A DNA stretch of 64,000 bases from Prochlorococcus sp. scB243_498I20 (GTDB taxonomy: Bacteria > Cyanobacteriota > Cyanobacteriia > PCC-6307 > Cyanobiaceae). The DNA lies in assembly GCA_000635015.1 (NCBI GenBank), contig JFMR01000045.1:372001-436000 (forward strand), in the 5' to 3' direction. Below the pieces are notes generated by a model. The model did not search any database. It had not been told where the DNA came from and worked only from the letters and a program-made list of their open reading frames with translations. This document shows, in pieces, positions 34,622 through 44,988 of the stretch (the first letter of the stretch is position 1; every line of letters begins with the position of its first letter). The position numbers and the translations under genes are program-made.

Positions 34622-36070
34622 ATGAATTTTAATTCTTTAAGAAAAGAAATTACCAGTAATAACGCTTCTGTTAAGGAATTAATTAATGATATCTTCGCCA
34701 AAATTGATCATAAAGATCATGAAATTAACTCATATATTTGCATTACAAAAGATAAAGCTATCGCGCAAGCAGAGCACATTGATAAATTAATTCAAAAAAA
34801 AGAAAAACTTCCTCCTCTCGCGGGGATGCCAATAGCTATAAAGGATAATATTTGCACCAAGGGGGTTGCAACAACTTGTGCAAGTAAAATGCTAAAAAGT
34901 TTTGTTGCGCCTTATGAATCCACTGCTTCGACTAAATTATGGTCTTCAGGGGGAATTTGTTTAGGGAAAACAAATTTAGACGAATTTGCAATGGGAAGTT
35001 CAACCGAAACTTCTGTATTTGGCGTCACTTCAAATCCTTGGGATATTAATAGAGTGCCAGGGGGCAGCTCAGGCGGTAGTGCTGCTTCAGTTGCCGCTGG
35101 TTTTTGTGCAGCTGCTATAGGTTCCGATACAGGAGGATCAATAAGGCAACCAGCTTCTTTTTGTGGAGTTGTAGGTCTTAAACCTACTTATGGCAGAGTT
35201 AGCAGATGGGGACTTGTAGCATTTGCTAGCTCTCTTGATCAAATTGGCCCAATCACAAACACTGTCTCAGATGCGGCTGAAATTCTTTATTCAATATCTG
35301 GTAAAGACCCCTTTGACTCAACATGCCTTGATAAGCCTGTTCCAAATTATTTGTCTGACATAAATAAATCTATAAAAGGTTTAACAATTGGAATCATTAA
35401 AGAATGTTTTGAACACCCAGGGCTTAATCCAGAAGTTAAGGAATCTGTTCTTTCTGGAGTTGATAGATTCCAAGCTTTAGGGGCAGAAATTATTGAAATT
35501 GAATGCCCTAGATTTAACGATGGAATTGCGACATATTATGTCATTGCACCATCTGAAGCATCCGCAAATTTAGCTAGATACGATGGAGTTAAGTATGGTT
35601 ACAGATCGATTGAAGGTTCAAATCTTATAGATATGACTTCAAAAAGTAGAGCCGAAGGTTTTGGAGATGAGGTACAAAGAAGAATTCTTATAGGTACTTA
35701 TGCCTTGTCAGCTGGATACAGTGATGCCTATTACAAGAAGGCACAAAAAGTTAGGACACTTATAAGAAAAGATTTTGATAATGCTTTTAAGAAAGTAGAT
35801 GTTTTATTAACGCCAACTTGCCCAACCACTGCTTTTTTGAAGGGAGATTTTGTCAATGATCCACTTTCAATGTATTTGTCTGATCTATTAACTGTCCCTG
35901 CTAATTTGGCAGGCCTCCCAGCAATCAGTATTCCTTGTGGTTTTGATACGAAAGGATTACCTATTGGAATGCAATTAATAGGCAATGTATTAGAAGAAGA
36001 TAGAATATTAAATGCCGCAAATATTTTTGAAATTGATGCTCAAGTAATTAAAAACAGACCTTTATTTTAA
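34622..36070 (+). CDS. gatA: Aspartyl/glutamyl-tRNA amidotransferase subunit A
   Basis: 482-residue amidase subunit of GatCAB, which converts Glu-tRNA(Gln) to Gln-tRNA(Gln). The Ser-cis-Ser-Lys triad is visible: Lys in MPIAIKDNI, the glycine-rich [12 protein letters not shown], and Ser in [11 protein letters not shown]. Length is standard. gatB and gatC are elsewhere. Confidence 0.97.
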   Translation: MNFNSLRKEITSNNASVKELINDIFAKIDHKDHEINSYICITKDKAIAQAEHIDKLIQKKEKLPPLAGMPIAIKDNICTKGVATTCASKMLKSFVAPYESTASTKLWSSGGICLGKTNLDEFAMGSSTETSVFGVTSNPWDINRVPGGSSGGSAASVAAGFCAAAIGSDTGGSIRQPASFCGVVGLKPTYGRVSRWGLVAFASSLDQIGPITNTVSDAAEILYSISGKDPFDSTCLDKPVPNYLSDINKSIKGLTIGIIKECFEHPGLNPEVKESVLSGVDRFQALGAEIIEIECPRFNDGIATYYVIAPSEASANLARYDGVKYGYRSIEGSNLIDMTSKSRAEGFGDEVQRRILIGTYALSAGYSDAYYKKAQKVRTLIRKDFDNAFKKVDVLLTPTCPTTAFLKGDFVNDPLSMYLSDLLTVPANLAGLPAISIPCGFDTKGLPIGMQLIGNVLEEDRILNAANIFEIDAQVIKNRPLF

Positions 36071-36154
36071 ATTTGTATTAATAATTAATTTGTAATCACA
36101 AAGTATAGATCTTTTAGAAATTTTCTCTATCTTATATATATAAATTATTTGAAT

Positions 36155-39100
36155 ATGGCTTTCGTTCCGCTTCACAATCATAGTGACTACAGCTTACTTG
36201 ATGGTGCCAGTCAAATTTCAAAAATTGTAGAAAGAGCTTGTGATCTTGGAATGGAATCGATAGCTCTTACTGATCATGGTGTTATGTATGGAGTTCTTGA
36301 TTTGGTCAAGAAGTGTAAAGAGAAAGGTATAAAACCAATTATTGGTAATGAAATGTACGTGATTAATGGATCTATTGATGATCCTCAACCAAAAAAAGAA
36401 AAAAGATATCATTTGGTGGTGTTAGCAAAAAATTATACTGGTTATAAGAATCTAGTTAAGTTGACAACAATTAGTCACTTAAATGGGATGAGAGGTCGAG
36501 GCATTTTTTCTAGACCATGTATTGATAAATCTCTTTTAAGCAAATATAGTGATGGTCTGATAGTCTCGACAGCTTGTCTTGGAGGAGAGATACCTCAGGC
36601 CATCTTAAAAGGTAGATTAGATGTAGCAGAGGATATAGCTCTTTGGTATAAAAAATTATTTGCAGATGACTTTTATCTAGAAATACAAGATCACGGCTCT
36701 ATTGAGGATAGAATTGTTAACGTTGAATTAATAAAAATTGGGAAGAAGCACCAAATAAAAGTTATCGCCACCAACGACGCCCACTATTTATCAAGTATGG
36801 ATGTTGAAGCACATGACGCTTTGCTTTGTGTATTAACAGGAAAACTAATAAGTGATGAAAAAAGATTGAGATATACCGGTACAGAATATATTAAAAGTGA
36901 AAATGAGATGCTTGAACTTTTTAAAGATCATATTGATGATGAATCAATTATTGAGGCAGTCAACAATACAGTTGAAATCTCTCAAAAAGTAGAAATATTT
37001 GATTTGTTTGGTAATTATAGAATGCCAAAATTCCCTCTTAACGAAGATACAGATTCATTTTCCTTTCTTACACAGTTATCTAATAAAGGCCTTTTAAAAA
37101 GACTTAAAAAAAATGATCTTTCAGAAGTTGATGAGAACTATAAAAAAAGACTATCTTCCGAATTAAAAATCATTAAAGATATGGGCTTCCCAGACTATTT
37201 TTTGGTTGTTTGGGACTACATCAAATTTGCTAGAGATAACTCTATCCCTGTTGGACCAGGTAGAGGTTCTGCTGCAGGCTCATTAGTAGCTTATGCTCTC
37301 CAAATTACTAATATAGATCCTGTTGAGCATGGATTGTTGTTTGAGAGATTTTTAAATCCAGCAAGAAAGTCAATGCCAGATATTGACACCGACTTTTGTA
37401 TTGATAGGAGAAATGAAGTTATTGATTATGTTACTAATCGTTATGGTGAGGATAAAGTTGCGCAAATAATAACCTTCAATAAGATGACCTCTAAGGCGGT
37501 TTTAAAAGATGTTGCAAGAGTTCTAGATATACCATATGGAGAGGCGGATAAATTGGCTAAGTTAATACCTGTGGTAAGAGGGAAACCTTTTAAATTAAAT
37601 GAAATGATTGATAAGAATTCTCCTAGTCAAGAGTTTAGAGAGAAATATATTAATGATAAAACGGTGAAAAAATGGGTTGATTTGGCTTTGAGAATTGAAG
37701 GAACTAATAAAACATATGGAGTTCATGCTGCTGGGGTTGTTATCGCCTCAGATCCTCTTGACGAACTTGTACCTCTTCAAAGAAATAATGAAGGACAAAT
37801 AATAACCCAATATTCTATGGACGATATCGAATCACTTGGATTATTGAAAATGGATTTCTTGGGTCTTAAGAATCTCACTATGATTGAAAAAACAGTTTCT
37901 CTTATTAATCAATCTACTGGAAAGAAAATAAACATTGATGAGTTACCACAAAATGATAGTAAAACCTTTGAGCTTATCGGGAGAGGAGATCTTGAAGGTA
38001 TTTTTCAACTTGAATCATCTGGAATGAAACAGGTCGTTAAGGATTTCAAACCTAATTCTCTAGAGGATATTTCGTCCATACTAGCTCTTTATAGACCTGG
38101 TCCTCTTGATGCAGGCCTTATACCTAAATTCATAAATCGAAAAAACGGCAAAGAAAAGATTGATTTCCCTCATCCTTTTATTAAGTCAATTCTCACTGAA
38201 ACCTATGGAATAATGGTTTACCAAGAACAAATCATGAAAATTGCTCAAGACCTAGCCGGTTACTCTCTTGGAGATGCTGATTTACTTCGAAGAGCGATGG
38301 GGAAAAAGAAAGTCTCTGAAATGGTAAAGCATAGGTATATTTTTGTAGATGGTTCTATGCAGAAAGGTGTAAATGAAAAATTAGCAAATGATCTTTTTGA
38401 TCAGATGGTTTTATTCGCAGAATATTGTTTTAACAAAAGTCACTCTACTGCTTATGGTGCTGTAACTTATCAAACTGCTTTTTTAAAAGCTCATTTTCCT
38501 GTTGCATATATGGCAGCCCTTTTAAGCGTAAATTCCGGCTCTAGCGATAAGATGCAAAGATATATTTCTAATTGTTATTCCATGGGAATAGAAGTTATTT
38601 CGCCGAGCATTAATTTTTCTGGGGTTGATTTCACTATTAAGAATAATCAGATTTTATTCGGGTTATCTGCAATTAAGAATTTAGGAGATTCTGCAATAAG
38701 AAATATAATTGAAAATCGAAATAGCTCGGGAATCTTTAAGTCATTATCGGATTTGTGCGACCGTTTGCCTTCTAATATTCTTAACAAAAGAAGTCTCGAA
38801 TCTCTAATTCTTTGTGGAGCACTAGACGAGTTTTCTAATGATAATAATAGAGCGCAATTATTGTCAGATCTTGAACATATTATTGAGTGGGCCTCTTCAA
38901 GAAATCGGGATAGATTATCAGGCCAAGGAAATCTATTTGACTCTAAAGAAGCATTTTCTAATGTTGCCTTTTCAGATTCACAATTAGCTAAGGTTGATGA
39001 TTATTCACTTATTGAGAAGTTAAAGTTAGAAAAGCAGCTATTAGGTTTTTATTTATCTGATCATCCTCTAAAGCATTTAACTAAGCCAGCAAAACTTGTA

Positions 39101-39652
39101 TCACCTATAAGCATTTCTCAGTTAGAAGAAACAAAAGATAGAACCAAAGTATCTTTAGTTGGAATGATCCCTGATTTGAAGCAAATTACAACGAGAAAAG
39201 GAGATAGGATGGCTATAGTTCAGTTGGAAGATCTTTCTGGAAGCTGTGAAGCAATAGTTTTCCCAAAAACCTATGTCAGATTATCAGAATTTCTTCTTAC
39301 TGATACTAGGTTATTGGTATGGGGAACAATTGATAAAAAAAGTGATAAGACTCAATTAATAATTGATGATTGCAGAGAAATCGATAATCTCAAATTGCTA
39401 ATTATTAATCTTGAAAGTTATCAAGCATCAGATGTAAGAGTACAAAACACTTTGAGAGATTGTTTAGTTAAATTTAAACCAGATAAAGGTAGATGTGGAA
39501 TCAAGATTCCAGTTTTAGCTGCAGTAAGAAATAAAAATAGTGTTACATACGTTAAATTTGGCGAACAATTCTGTATTGGAGATATTCAAGGCGCATGCAA
39601 ATTATTAGAAGATAAAGCATTCCAAGTTAATTTGAAATCTTTAGTTTCTTAG
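36155..39652 (+). CDS. dnaE: DNA polymerase III alpha subunit DnaE
   Basis: 1165-residue replicative polymerase. N-terminal PHP domain (LHNHSDYSLLDGASQ, TDHGVMYG), polymerase core with GPGRGSAAGSLVAYAL and the catalytic Asp pair in PDIDTDFCIDR, LYRPGPLDAG, then helix-hairpin-helix and a C-terminal OB domain (VSLVGMIPDLKQI). It is a single uninterrupted ORF, with no split intein as found in many other cyanobacteria. Start chosen at ATG 36155 (MAFVPLH) rather than the TTG two codons earlier. Confidence 0.97.
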   Translation: MAFVPLHNHSDYSLLDGASQISKIVERACDLGMESIALTDHGVMYGVLDLVKKCKEKGIKPIIGNEMYVINGSIDDPQPKKEKRYHLVVLAKNYTGYKNLVKLTTISHLNGMRGRGIFSRPCIDKSLLSKYSDGLIVSTACLGGEIPQAILKGRLDVAEDIALWYKKLFADDFYLEIQDHGSIEDRIVNVELIKIGKKHQIKVIATNDAHYLSSMDVEAHDALLCVLTGKLISDEKRLRYTGTEYIKSENEMLELFKDHIDDESIIEAVNNTVEISQKVEIFDLFGNYRMPKFPLNEDTDSFSFLTQLSNKGLLKRLKKNDLSEVDENYKKRLSSELKIIKDMGFPDYFLVVWDYIKFARDNSIPVGPGRGSAAGSLVAYALQITNIDPVEHGLLFERFLNPARKSMPDIDTDFCIDRRNEVIDYVTNRYGEDKVAQIITFNKMTSKAVLKDVARVLDIPYGEADKLAKLIPVVRGKPFKLNEMIDKNSPSQEFREKYINDKTVKKWVDLALRIEGTNKTYGVHAAGVVIASDPLDELVPLQRNNEGQIITQYSMDDIESLGLLKMDFLGLKNLTMIEKTVSLINQSTGKKINIDELPQNDSKTFELIGRGDLEGIFQLESSGMKQVVKDFKPNSLEDISSILALYRPGPLDAGLIPKFINRKNGKEKIDFPHPFIKSILTETYGIMVYQEQIMKIAQDLAGYSLGDADLLRRAMGKKKVSEMVKHRYIFVDGSMQKGVNEKLANDLFDQMVLFAEYCFNKSHSTAYGAVTYQTAFLKAHFPVAYMAALLSVNSGSSDKMQRYISNCYSMGIEVISPSINFSGVDFTIKNNQILFGLSAIKNLGDSAIRNIIENRNSSGIFKSLSDLCDRLPSNILNKRSLESLILCGALDEFSNDNNRAQLLSDLEHIIEWASSRNRDRLSGQGNLFDSKEAFSNVAFSDSQLAKVDDYSLIEKLKLEKQLLGFYLSDHPLKHLTKPAKLVSPISISQLEETKDRTKVSLVGMIPDLKQITTRKGDRMAIVQLEDLSGSCEAIVFPKTYVRLSEFLLTDTRLLVWGTIDKKSDKTQLIIDDCREIDNLKLLIINLESYQASDVRVQNTLRDCLVKFKPDKGRCGIKIPVLAAVRNKNSVTYVKFGEQFCIGDIQGACKLLEDKAFQVNLKSLVS

Positions 39653-39653
39653 A

Positions 39654-40103
39654 TTAACCTTTATCTTCAAAATTTTGAGTAGCAGGCTTGAAAGCATCTT
39701 TTGCGCGTTGAATGTTCATTGGAATATTTTCAATACCAAAAAAAGATCCAGGCTCTCTATCCCAGCTAGCTGATAATATTCCAAAACTCAATCCTGCTAG
39801 ACCTAACAAGAAAAACAATGCTGAAATTGCAATTGTTGAGGAAGGAGGAATCTCAGCAATATTTTTGGTAACGATAATGTAGCTAACAACAAAAACAGAC
39901 ATTCCTAATATTGTCGGTATTCCAGCTGTAAAAAATATTCTTCTTGCCATTCTATCAGCTACATATTTAGGTATGCCACTTGAAGATCTCTTTGGGGTAG
40001 TTAAGGTTTTAGATGTTTTTTCTAGATTAGTGAAAGCAGTTGCCTCAGAATATTTTTTTTTCTTTTTGTTTTGTGTATTTTTTTTAGATTGCTTTTTTTT
40101 CAT
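39654..40103 (-). CDS. PAM68-like photosystem II assembly protein
   Basis: 149 residues: a very basic N-terminus (KKKQSKKNTQNKKKKK), IPKYVADRMARRIFFTAGIP, two transmembrane helices, and LSASWDREPGSFFGIENI. This is the pattern of the cyanobacterial/plant PAM68 family, which aids PSII core assembly in the thylakoid. Just after rpsO on the same strand. Confidence 0.82.
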   Translation of the reverse strand: MKKKQSKKNTQNKKKKKYSEATAFTNLEKTSKTLTTPKRSSSGIPKYVADRMARRIFFTAGIPTILGMSVFVVSYIIVTKNIAEIPPSSTIAISALFFLLGLAGLSFGILSASWDREPGSFFGIENIPMNIQRAKDAFKPATQNFEDKG

Positions 40104-40112
40104 TAATTGAGA

Positions 40113-40382
40113 TCATCCTCTGATTCCAATTTTATTTACTAGTTCTTGATATCTCTGAATGTTTTTGTCCTTTATGTAAGATAGTAATCTTTTCCTTTTC
40201 CCAATCATTTTTAATAATCCTTGCCTTGAAGCGAAATCATGAATATTTCCCTGGAGGTGGTGGCTTAATTTCGATATTCTTTTAGAAAGCATTGCTACCT
40301 GAATCTCCACCGAACCTGTATCAGTGGGATGTACTTGATGAGTTTCAATTAGCTCCTGTTTTTCAGCTGTATCTAAAGACAT
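40113..40382 (-). CDS. rpsO: 30S ribosomal protein S15
   Basis: 89 residues from ATG 40382 ([12 protein letters not shown]), the normal S15 length; an upstream ATG at 40388 adds two. Diagnostic [16 protein letters not shown] and [20 protein letters not shown] bind 16S rRNA helices 20-22. Confidence 0.97.
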   Translation of the reverse strand: MSLDTAEKQELIETHQVHPTDTGSVEIQVAMLSKRISKLSHHLQGNIHDFASRQGLLKMIGKRKRLLSYIKDKNIQRYQELVNKIGIRG

Positions 40383-40415
40383 GAACATTATTTTCTTTCA
40401 TTCTATAATACTACG

Positions 40416-41093
40416 TCATCTAGCTAAATTACTAATATCCTTATCTAGATAATTCATAGCTAATTTCAATAGATTTTCGAATGATAAATTATTTTCATTC
40501 TTAGCAAGTAGATCTACTTCTTTAGTAATAAGCGGTAAAATATATTTTATTTCTTTATTTTTGTAATTTAATGATTGAAGGGTTAACTGAAGATCCTCCA
40601 TCATTCGATTAATTTCAGGATCCTTAATCTCTAATTCATCTTTACTTTTTTCTTCTTCAAAAAGAATATCATTCTTAAATTTACTTTTTAATTCTAAAAT
40701 TAATCGATCACTCATTTTTTGCCCAATACCTGGTACGGAAGAAATTAATTTTTTGTTTTGTGTTTTTATTGCATTGATTAATTCATTAATAGAAAATTTA
40801 TTTAAAATCCCCATACTAATTTGAGATCCAACACCTCGAATACTTAAAATTTCAATAAAGAAATTCTTTTGTTCCTTCGATGTAAAGCCAAAAAGTAAAT
40901 CTGAATCTTCTTTCTTAATGTGTTTTATCCAAAGATTTATGTTTTTATTTGATATCTGATTAGTTTTTAATTTGAGAAAAAAGGATTCTAGTATTTGTAT
41001 TTCATATCCTAATCCTTGACAATTTATTAAAATAAAAAATTTTTGATTAGTTTGCCAAAATTCAACTAAATCTCCATTTATCCAACTAATCAA
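40416..41093 (-). CDS. ruvA: Holliday junction helicase subunit RuvA
   Basis: 225 residues. N-terminal OB domain (MISWINGDLVEFW, NCQGLGYEIQI), helix-hairpin-helix repeats LSIRGVGSQISMGILNKF and SSVPGIGQKMSDRLILEL, then a C-terminal RuvB-binding domain. Binds four-way junctions with RuvB. Its start abuts the stop of the next gene upstream (41094). Confidence 0.93.
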   Translation of the reverse strand: MISWINGDLVEFWQTNQKFFILINCQGLGYEIQILESFFLKLKTNQISNKNINLWIKHIKKEDSDLLFGFTSKEQKNFFIEILSIRGVGSQISMGILNKFSINELINAIKTQNKKLISSVPGIGQKMSDRLILELKSKFKNDILFEEEKSKDELEIKDPEINRMMEDLQLTLQSLNYKNKEIKYILPLITKEVDLLAKNENNLSFENLLKLAMNYLDKDISNLAR

Positions 41094-41450
41094 TTAACCA
41101 CCATCCACTTGACATCCAATTAGCGCTCCTGCTGTTCCACCAGCAGGTACAGCCCAAAATCGGTCTTTCCCTCTAGAGGAGGATAGTGCTATTCCAGCAC
41201 CAAGAATACCTCCAATAACAGATCCCTCACTACAGTCATTATCATCAATTTTTTCAGCATTACTTTGACCTCCGCACGGTATTTCAACGTCTACTTCATA
41301 ACTTTTTACAAAGCCAGGACTTGATTTCGTTCCAGGAATGTATTCTTCTCTGTATTCAGTTCTTGTGCAAGTTACTGACTTTGGGGTGGTGGCTTTAACC
41401 TGAACAATAGGAGAAAAACAAAATAATAAAGCTAAATAGAAAAATTTCAT
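41094..41450 (-). CDS. Secreted protein with C-terminal glycine-zipper segment
   Basis: 118 residues with a Sec signal peptide (FFYLALLFCFSPIVQVKA). The mature part has CTRTEYREEYIPGT, Cys in EIPCGGQ and DDCS-type DNDCSEG, and a hairpin-like IGGILGAGIAL...AGGTAGALIGC, resembling glycine-zipper 2TM domains of outer-membrane or envelope proteins. Stop codon directly adjoins ruvA. Function unknown. Confidence 0.6.
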   Translation of the reverse strand: MKFFYLALLFCFSPIVQVKATTPKSVTCTRTEYREEYIPGTKSSPGFVKSYEVDVEIPCGGQSNAEKIDDNDCSEGSVIGGILGAGIALSSSRGKDRFWAVPAGGTAGALIGCQVDGG

Positions 41451-41476
41451 TATTTTTTTATTTTATTAACTATATT

Positions 41477-42367
41477 CTATGTCCTTTTGATTATTTTGGT
41501 AGTAGATATAATAGTTCCTAATAATACTAGTGAAGCTCCTAATAAAAAATTTATGTTTAATATTTCACTAAAAAACATAATCCCCCAAATTGACCCGAAT
41601 AAAACTTGCAAATAGTTAATTGTTGAAGCTTCAGAAGCAGGTAAATTTTTTAATCCTACAGTTAAGAAAGTCTGACCTAATTGAGTAAATAAGCCAATGC
41701 CAATTATCCAAACTAATTCATTCCAAGTTGGGGTAACCCAGTTCATTAATACAATTGGCAATAAAGCTATAAAAGAAACAAGTGGAAAATATTCAATAAT
41801 TACATAAACATCTTCAGTAAATGAAAGTTTCTTAACAGTAACGTAAGCCAATGCAGTGCAGATTGCCCCAAGAAATGCGATCGAAATCGAAAGATTTTCA
41901 ATTTCAACATTAATATTTGATAATTGACTTGGATTTAATATTACTAATATTCCAATCCAGCCAATAATTAAAGCAAAGAATATATTCCGAGTTATTTTTT
42001 CGTCTATAAAAATGCCAGCGAATATAGATATAAAAATAGGGTATGTGTACTGAATGACAGTAGATATACTAAGTGGCATATTTCTTATCGCATAAAAAAT
42101 GCAAACTAAAGCTAAAGTTCCTAAAACACCTCTTAATATAAGTAATGGTCTATTGTTGCCCCAAGGATTTATATTTTTTAGATTAATTATGAATAATGTA
42201 ATGATTAAACTTAACAATGATCTGAATAAAACTAATTCATAAATAGGTATCCTTTTATCAATATTTTTTACGCATAAAGTCATCAAACTAAAGAAGAATG
42301 AAGCAAATACCAAATTAAACTTATTCAATGAATTAAATTTTTTTTCTAATTCTGTGATATTTATCAT
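41477..42367 (-). CDS. EamA/DMT-family transporter
   Basis: 296 residues, about ten transmembrane helices in two EamA repeats, with the repeat motif ELVLFRSLLSLIITLF and the second LPASEASTINYLQVLFGSIWG. Inner-membrane exporter or permease of small metabolites; substrate unknown. Confidence 0.88.
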   Translation of the reverse strand: MINITELEKKFNSLNKFNLVFASFFFSLMTLCVKNIDKRIPIYELVLFRSLLSLIITLFIINLKNINPWGNNRPLLILRGVLGTLALVCIFYAIRNMPLSISTVIQYTYPIFISIFAGIFIDEKITRNIFFALIIGWIGILVILNPSQLSNINVEIENLSISIAFLGAICTALAYVTVKKLSFTEDVYVIIEYFPLVSFIALLPIVLMNWVTPTWNELVWIIGIGLFTQLGQTFLTVGLKNLPASEASTINYLQVLFGSIWGIMFFSEILNINFLLGASLVLLGTIISTTKIIKRT

Positions 42368-42461
42368 CTATAAAAATAGTTTTATTGTGAAATTAAGTAG
42401 ATTCTTATTTGATTTTGACCTATAAAGAATAAATCATTATTTGTTTTTGATAAAAATCTAA

Positions 42462-44495
42462 ATGGTTCATTCTATACACCCAAGAACTATTCAAGAGGTT
42501 AAGGAAAAAGCAGATATCGTTGACGTTATATCTGAACATATTGTTCTTAAGAAGAAAGGCAAGGAATTTGTTGGTATTTGTCCTTTTCATGATGATACTA
42601 AGCCATCTATGACAGTATCACCAACTAAACAATTCTATTACTGTTTTTCTTGTGGTGCAGGTGGAAACTCTATTAAATTTTTAATGGAATTTACTCGTGC
42701 AAATTTTTCAGATGTTGTACTTTCACTCGCTAAAAAAAATAATATTAATGTTGAAAATCTTGAGGGTCCCCAAGTAGAGGCTTATAAAAAACAACTATCT
42801 AGAAAGGAAGAGCTTTATAAAATATTAAGAGTCACTAAAAATTGGTTTAAGTCTCAATTAAATAATTCTCTTGGTTTTGAAGCCATGAAATATTTAACAT
42901 CCAAGAGAAACTTTGGTAACAAGATTATTGATAACTTTGAATTAGGTTTTGCCCCAAATTCATGGAATGATTTATTTAATTATCTTTCGAAGGTAGAAAA
43001 ATTCCCCATTAATTTAATATTAGCTTCAGGCCTTGCAATTTCTAAAGATAATTCTGACAAGATTTATGATCGTTTTAGAAATAGATTAATTGTTCCAATA
43101 CATGATATGCAGGGAAGAGTAGTTGCTTTTGGAGGAAGATCTCTTGATGGACAGGAACCTAAATATCTTAATTCTCCTGAATCAGAGATATTTGAAAAGG
43201 GAAAAATGTTGTTTGCCTTAGAAAAAGCTTCTAGTGATATTAGAAAAAGAGATAAAGCTATTATTGTTGAAGGCTACTTTGATGTTATTTCTCTTCATTC
43301 AAAGGGTATAACTAATTCTGTGGCTTCTCTCGGTACCGCATTAAATAAGTACCAAATTTCTCAACTATGTAGATGTACAGATAATAAAAATATAATATTA
43401 AATTTTGATTCTGATAATGCAGGAATTTTAGCAACAAAAAGAGTAATTAAAGAAGTTGAGACCCTATCCCTTCATGATCAAATTAACCTCAAGATACTTC
43501 AACTAAGTCATTTTAAAGATCCTGACGAATATTTGAATAGTCATACACCTGAAGATTATTTTAATTTAATTGATAATTCATCCTTTTGGATTGATTGGGA
43601 GATTGATCAGATTTTTAAAGATCAAGATTTAACTAAGTCTGAAATTTTCCAAAGTGTTATTTCTTCATTGGTAAAATTGTTGAGTAAATTACCTCAATCA
43701 TCAACCAGAACTCATTATTTACAAAAAGTTTCCGAACAATTAAGTAAGGGACAAGCTAGGTTAGCAATACAGTTTGAACAAGATTTAAGAAATCAAGTAA
43801 AGGGATTTCGTTGGCATGGTAGATCAAAAAAATTTGAACAACCAAATGAAGTTTCCCGACGGGAGAAAAATGAATCTGAAATAATTTTTTATTATTTACA
43901 TTGTCCACATCTTAGGCTATTTATTCGTGATGAATTTCTCAAAAGAGAAATTAATGTTTTTAATACTAGTTATATTCAAATTCTATGGGAAGCTATTTCA
44001 AAAATTGAACAAAATAATTTAGGTTTATATTACTTAAATGATTTAAAACAATCAAATAGTCAAAATCTTCAAAAAGATTTTTCTTCTATTAACTTAATTT
44101 CACTTCTGCCTGACTACTTAGCTCTCAATAATCCTGAATCATCAAATAAAATTAATATTTTTATTAATCCAAATGAGTTATTTTTAACATTGCTTAGTAA
44201 CCCTAAGGACAATTTACTAGGAACATTATCACTTCTTGAGAAATATAATTCTCTAAAAAGATGTAGACACTTAATAGAATCTTGGGGATCTCAAAGATTA
44301 AAAACTTTAGAAAATTGTATTTCTATTTTAATCGATAATCCTTCTTCAGGTTCTTCAAATACAAATAAAGAGATAGATGATCTTTTTAAGGATTTAAACT
44401 CAGATGCCATTAAATTTCAGGAATTATATTACCTAGAAAGACAACATATAAATTTCTTAGACAAACAACGTTGTGGCAATTTCCTCGCTAGTTAA
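42462..44495 (+). CDS. dnaG: DNA primase DnaG
   Basis: 677 residues. CHC2 zinc finger (CPFHDD... CFSCGAGG), then the RNA-polymerase core with LGFAPNSWNDL, RNRLIVPIHDMQGRVVAFGG, Toprim acidic residues in IVEGYFDVI and NFDSDNAG; C-terminal helicase-binding region. Synthesises RNA primers. Divergent from the transporter across 94 bases. Confidence 0.96.
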   Translation: MVHSIHPRTIQEVKEKADIVDVISEHIVLKKKGKEFVGICPFHDDTKPSMTVSPTKQFYYCFSCGAGGNSIKFLMEFTRANFSDVVLSLAKKNNINVENLEGPQVEAYKKQLSRKEELYKILRVTKNWFKSQLNNSLGFEAMKYLTSKRNFGNKIIDNFELGFAPNSWNDLFNYLSKVEKFPINLILASGLAISKDNSDKIYDRFRNRLIVPIHDMQGRVVAFGGRSLDGQEPKYLNSPESEIFEKGKMLFALEKASSDIRKRDKAIIVEGYFDVISLHSKGITNSVASLGTALNKYQISQLCRCTDNKNIILNFDSDNAGILATKRVIKEVETLSLHDQINLKILQLSHFKDPDEYLNSHTPEDYFNLIDNSSFWIDWEIDQIFKDQDLTKSEIFQSVISSLVKLLSKLPQSSTRTHYLQKVSEQLSKGQARLAIQFEQDLRNQVKGFRWHGRSKKFEQPNEVSRREKNESEIIFYYLHCPHLRLFIRDEFLKREINVFNTSYIQILWEAISKIEQNNLGLYYLNDLKQSNSQNLQKDFSSINLISLLPDYLALNNPESSNKINIFINPNELFLTLLSNPKDNLLGTLSLLEKYNSLKRCRHLIESWGSQRLKTLENCISILIDNPSSGSSNTNKEIDDLFKDLNSDAIKFQELYYLERQHINFLDKQRCGNFLAS

Positions 44496-44511
44496 TATAA
44501 ATATTTTTAAT

Positions 44512-44979
44512 TTATAGGCAGTATTTTTTAATCAAGTTTTTAACTTTTTTGGGTTTATCTTCTAGAACATAAGCTTCTACTTCTCTCGCATAAGTCCCAG
44601 AAAAATTTGAGCTAGAGAACTCTAATGCTTTTCTTTTACTTTGATGCAATTTGCTTTCTAATTTTTTTATATCCCCTATTGTTTTATTGTTATTACATTT
44701 TTGTATCGCATGAGTTGCTTCGTGTCTTAATGCTTTTCTTATCGCCCTTTCTGTTTTGAAGTTATCTTTATTTGGTTGTTGATTCTTATTTCTAAAATTT
44801 GTTTTCCTTTTTGCATTTTCAGTACATATTATTATTTTATTTTCTTTAAAATTATGTAGCCCTTTTATTTCCTTGTTTAATAGACATTCAATTTTATTTT
44901 CTTCAACTATGTAGTTTGCTTTCATTAATAGGTTAAGAATCTCTTTATCTAATTTGCTCAAAAATAATATAAATTCCAT
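44512..44979 (-). CDS. ATP23/M76-like HExxH metallopeptidase, downstream of umuC
   Basis: 155 residues, no signal peptide. The zinc site is ALRHEATHAIQKC, an HExxH followed by Cys at the spacing of M76 peptidases (ATP23/Kub3, HELxHxxDxC). Upstream elements also fit that family: KIIICTEN before the helix, and downstream REVEAYVLED with the acidic residue that could be the third ligand, and a C-terminal Cys. It starts 9 bases after the umuC stop on the same strand, so it is probably cotranscribed with umuDC. Protease function is inferred; role unknown. Confidence 0.6.
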   Translation of the reverse strand: MEFILFLSKLDKEILNLLMKANYIVEENKIECLLNKEIKGLHNFKENKIIICTENAKRKTNFRNKNQQPNKDNFKTERAIRKALRHEATHAIQKCNNNKTIGDIKKLESKLHQSKRKALEFSSSNFSGTYAREVEAYVLEDKPKKVKNLIKKYCL

Positions 44980-44988
44980 TCTATTTTT

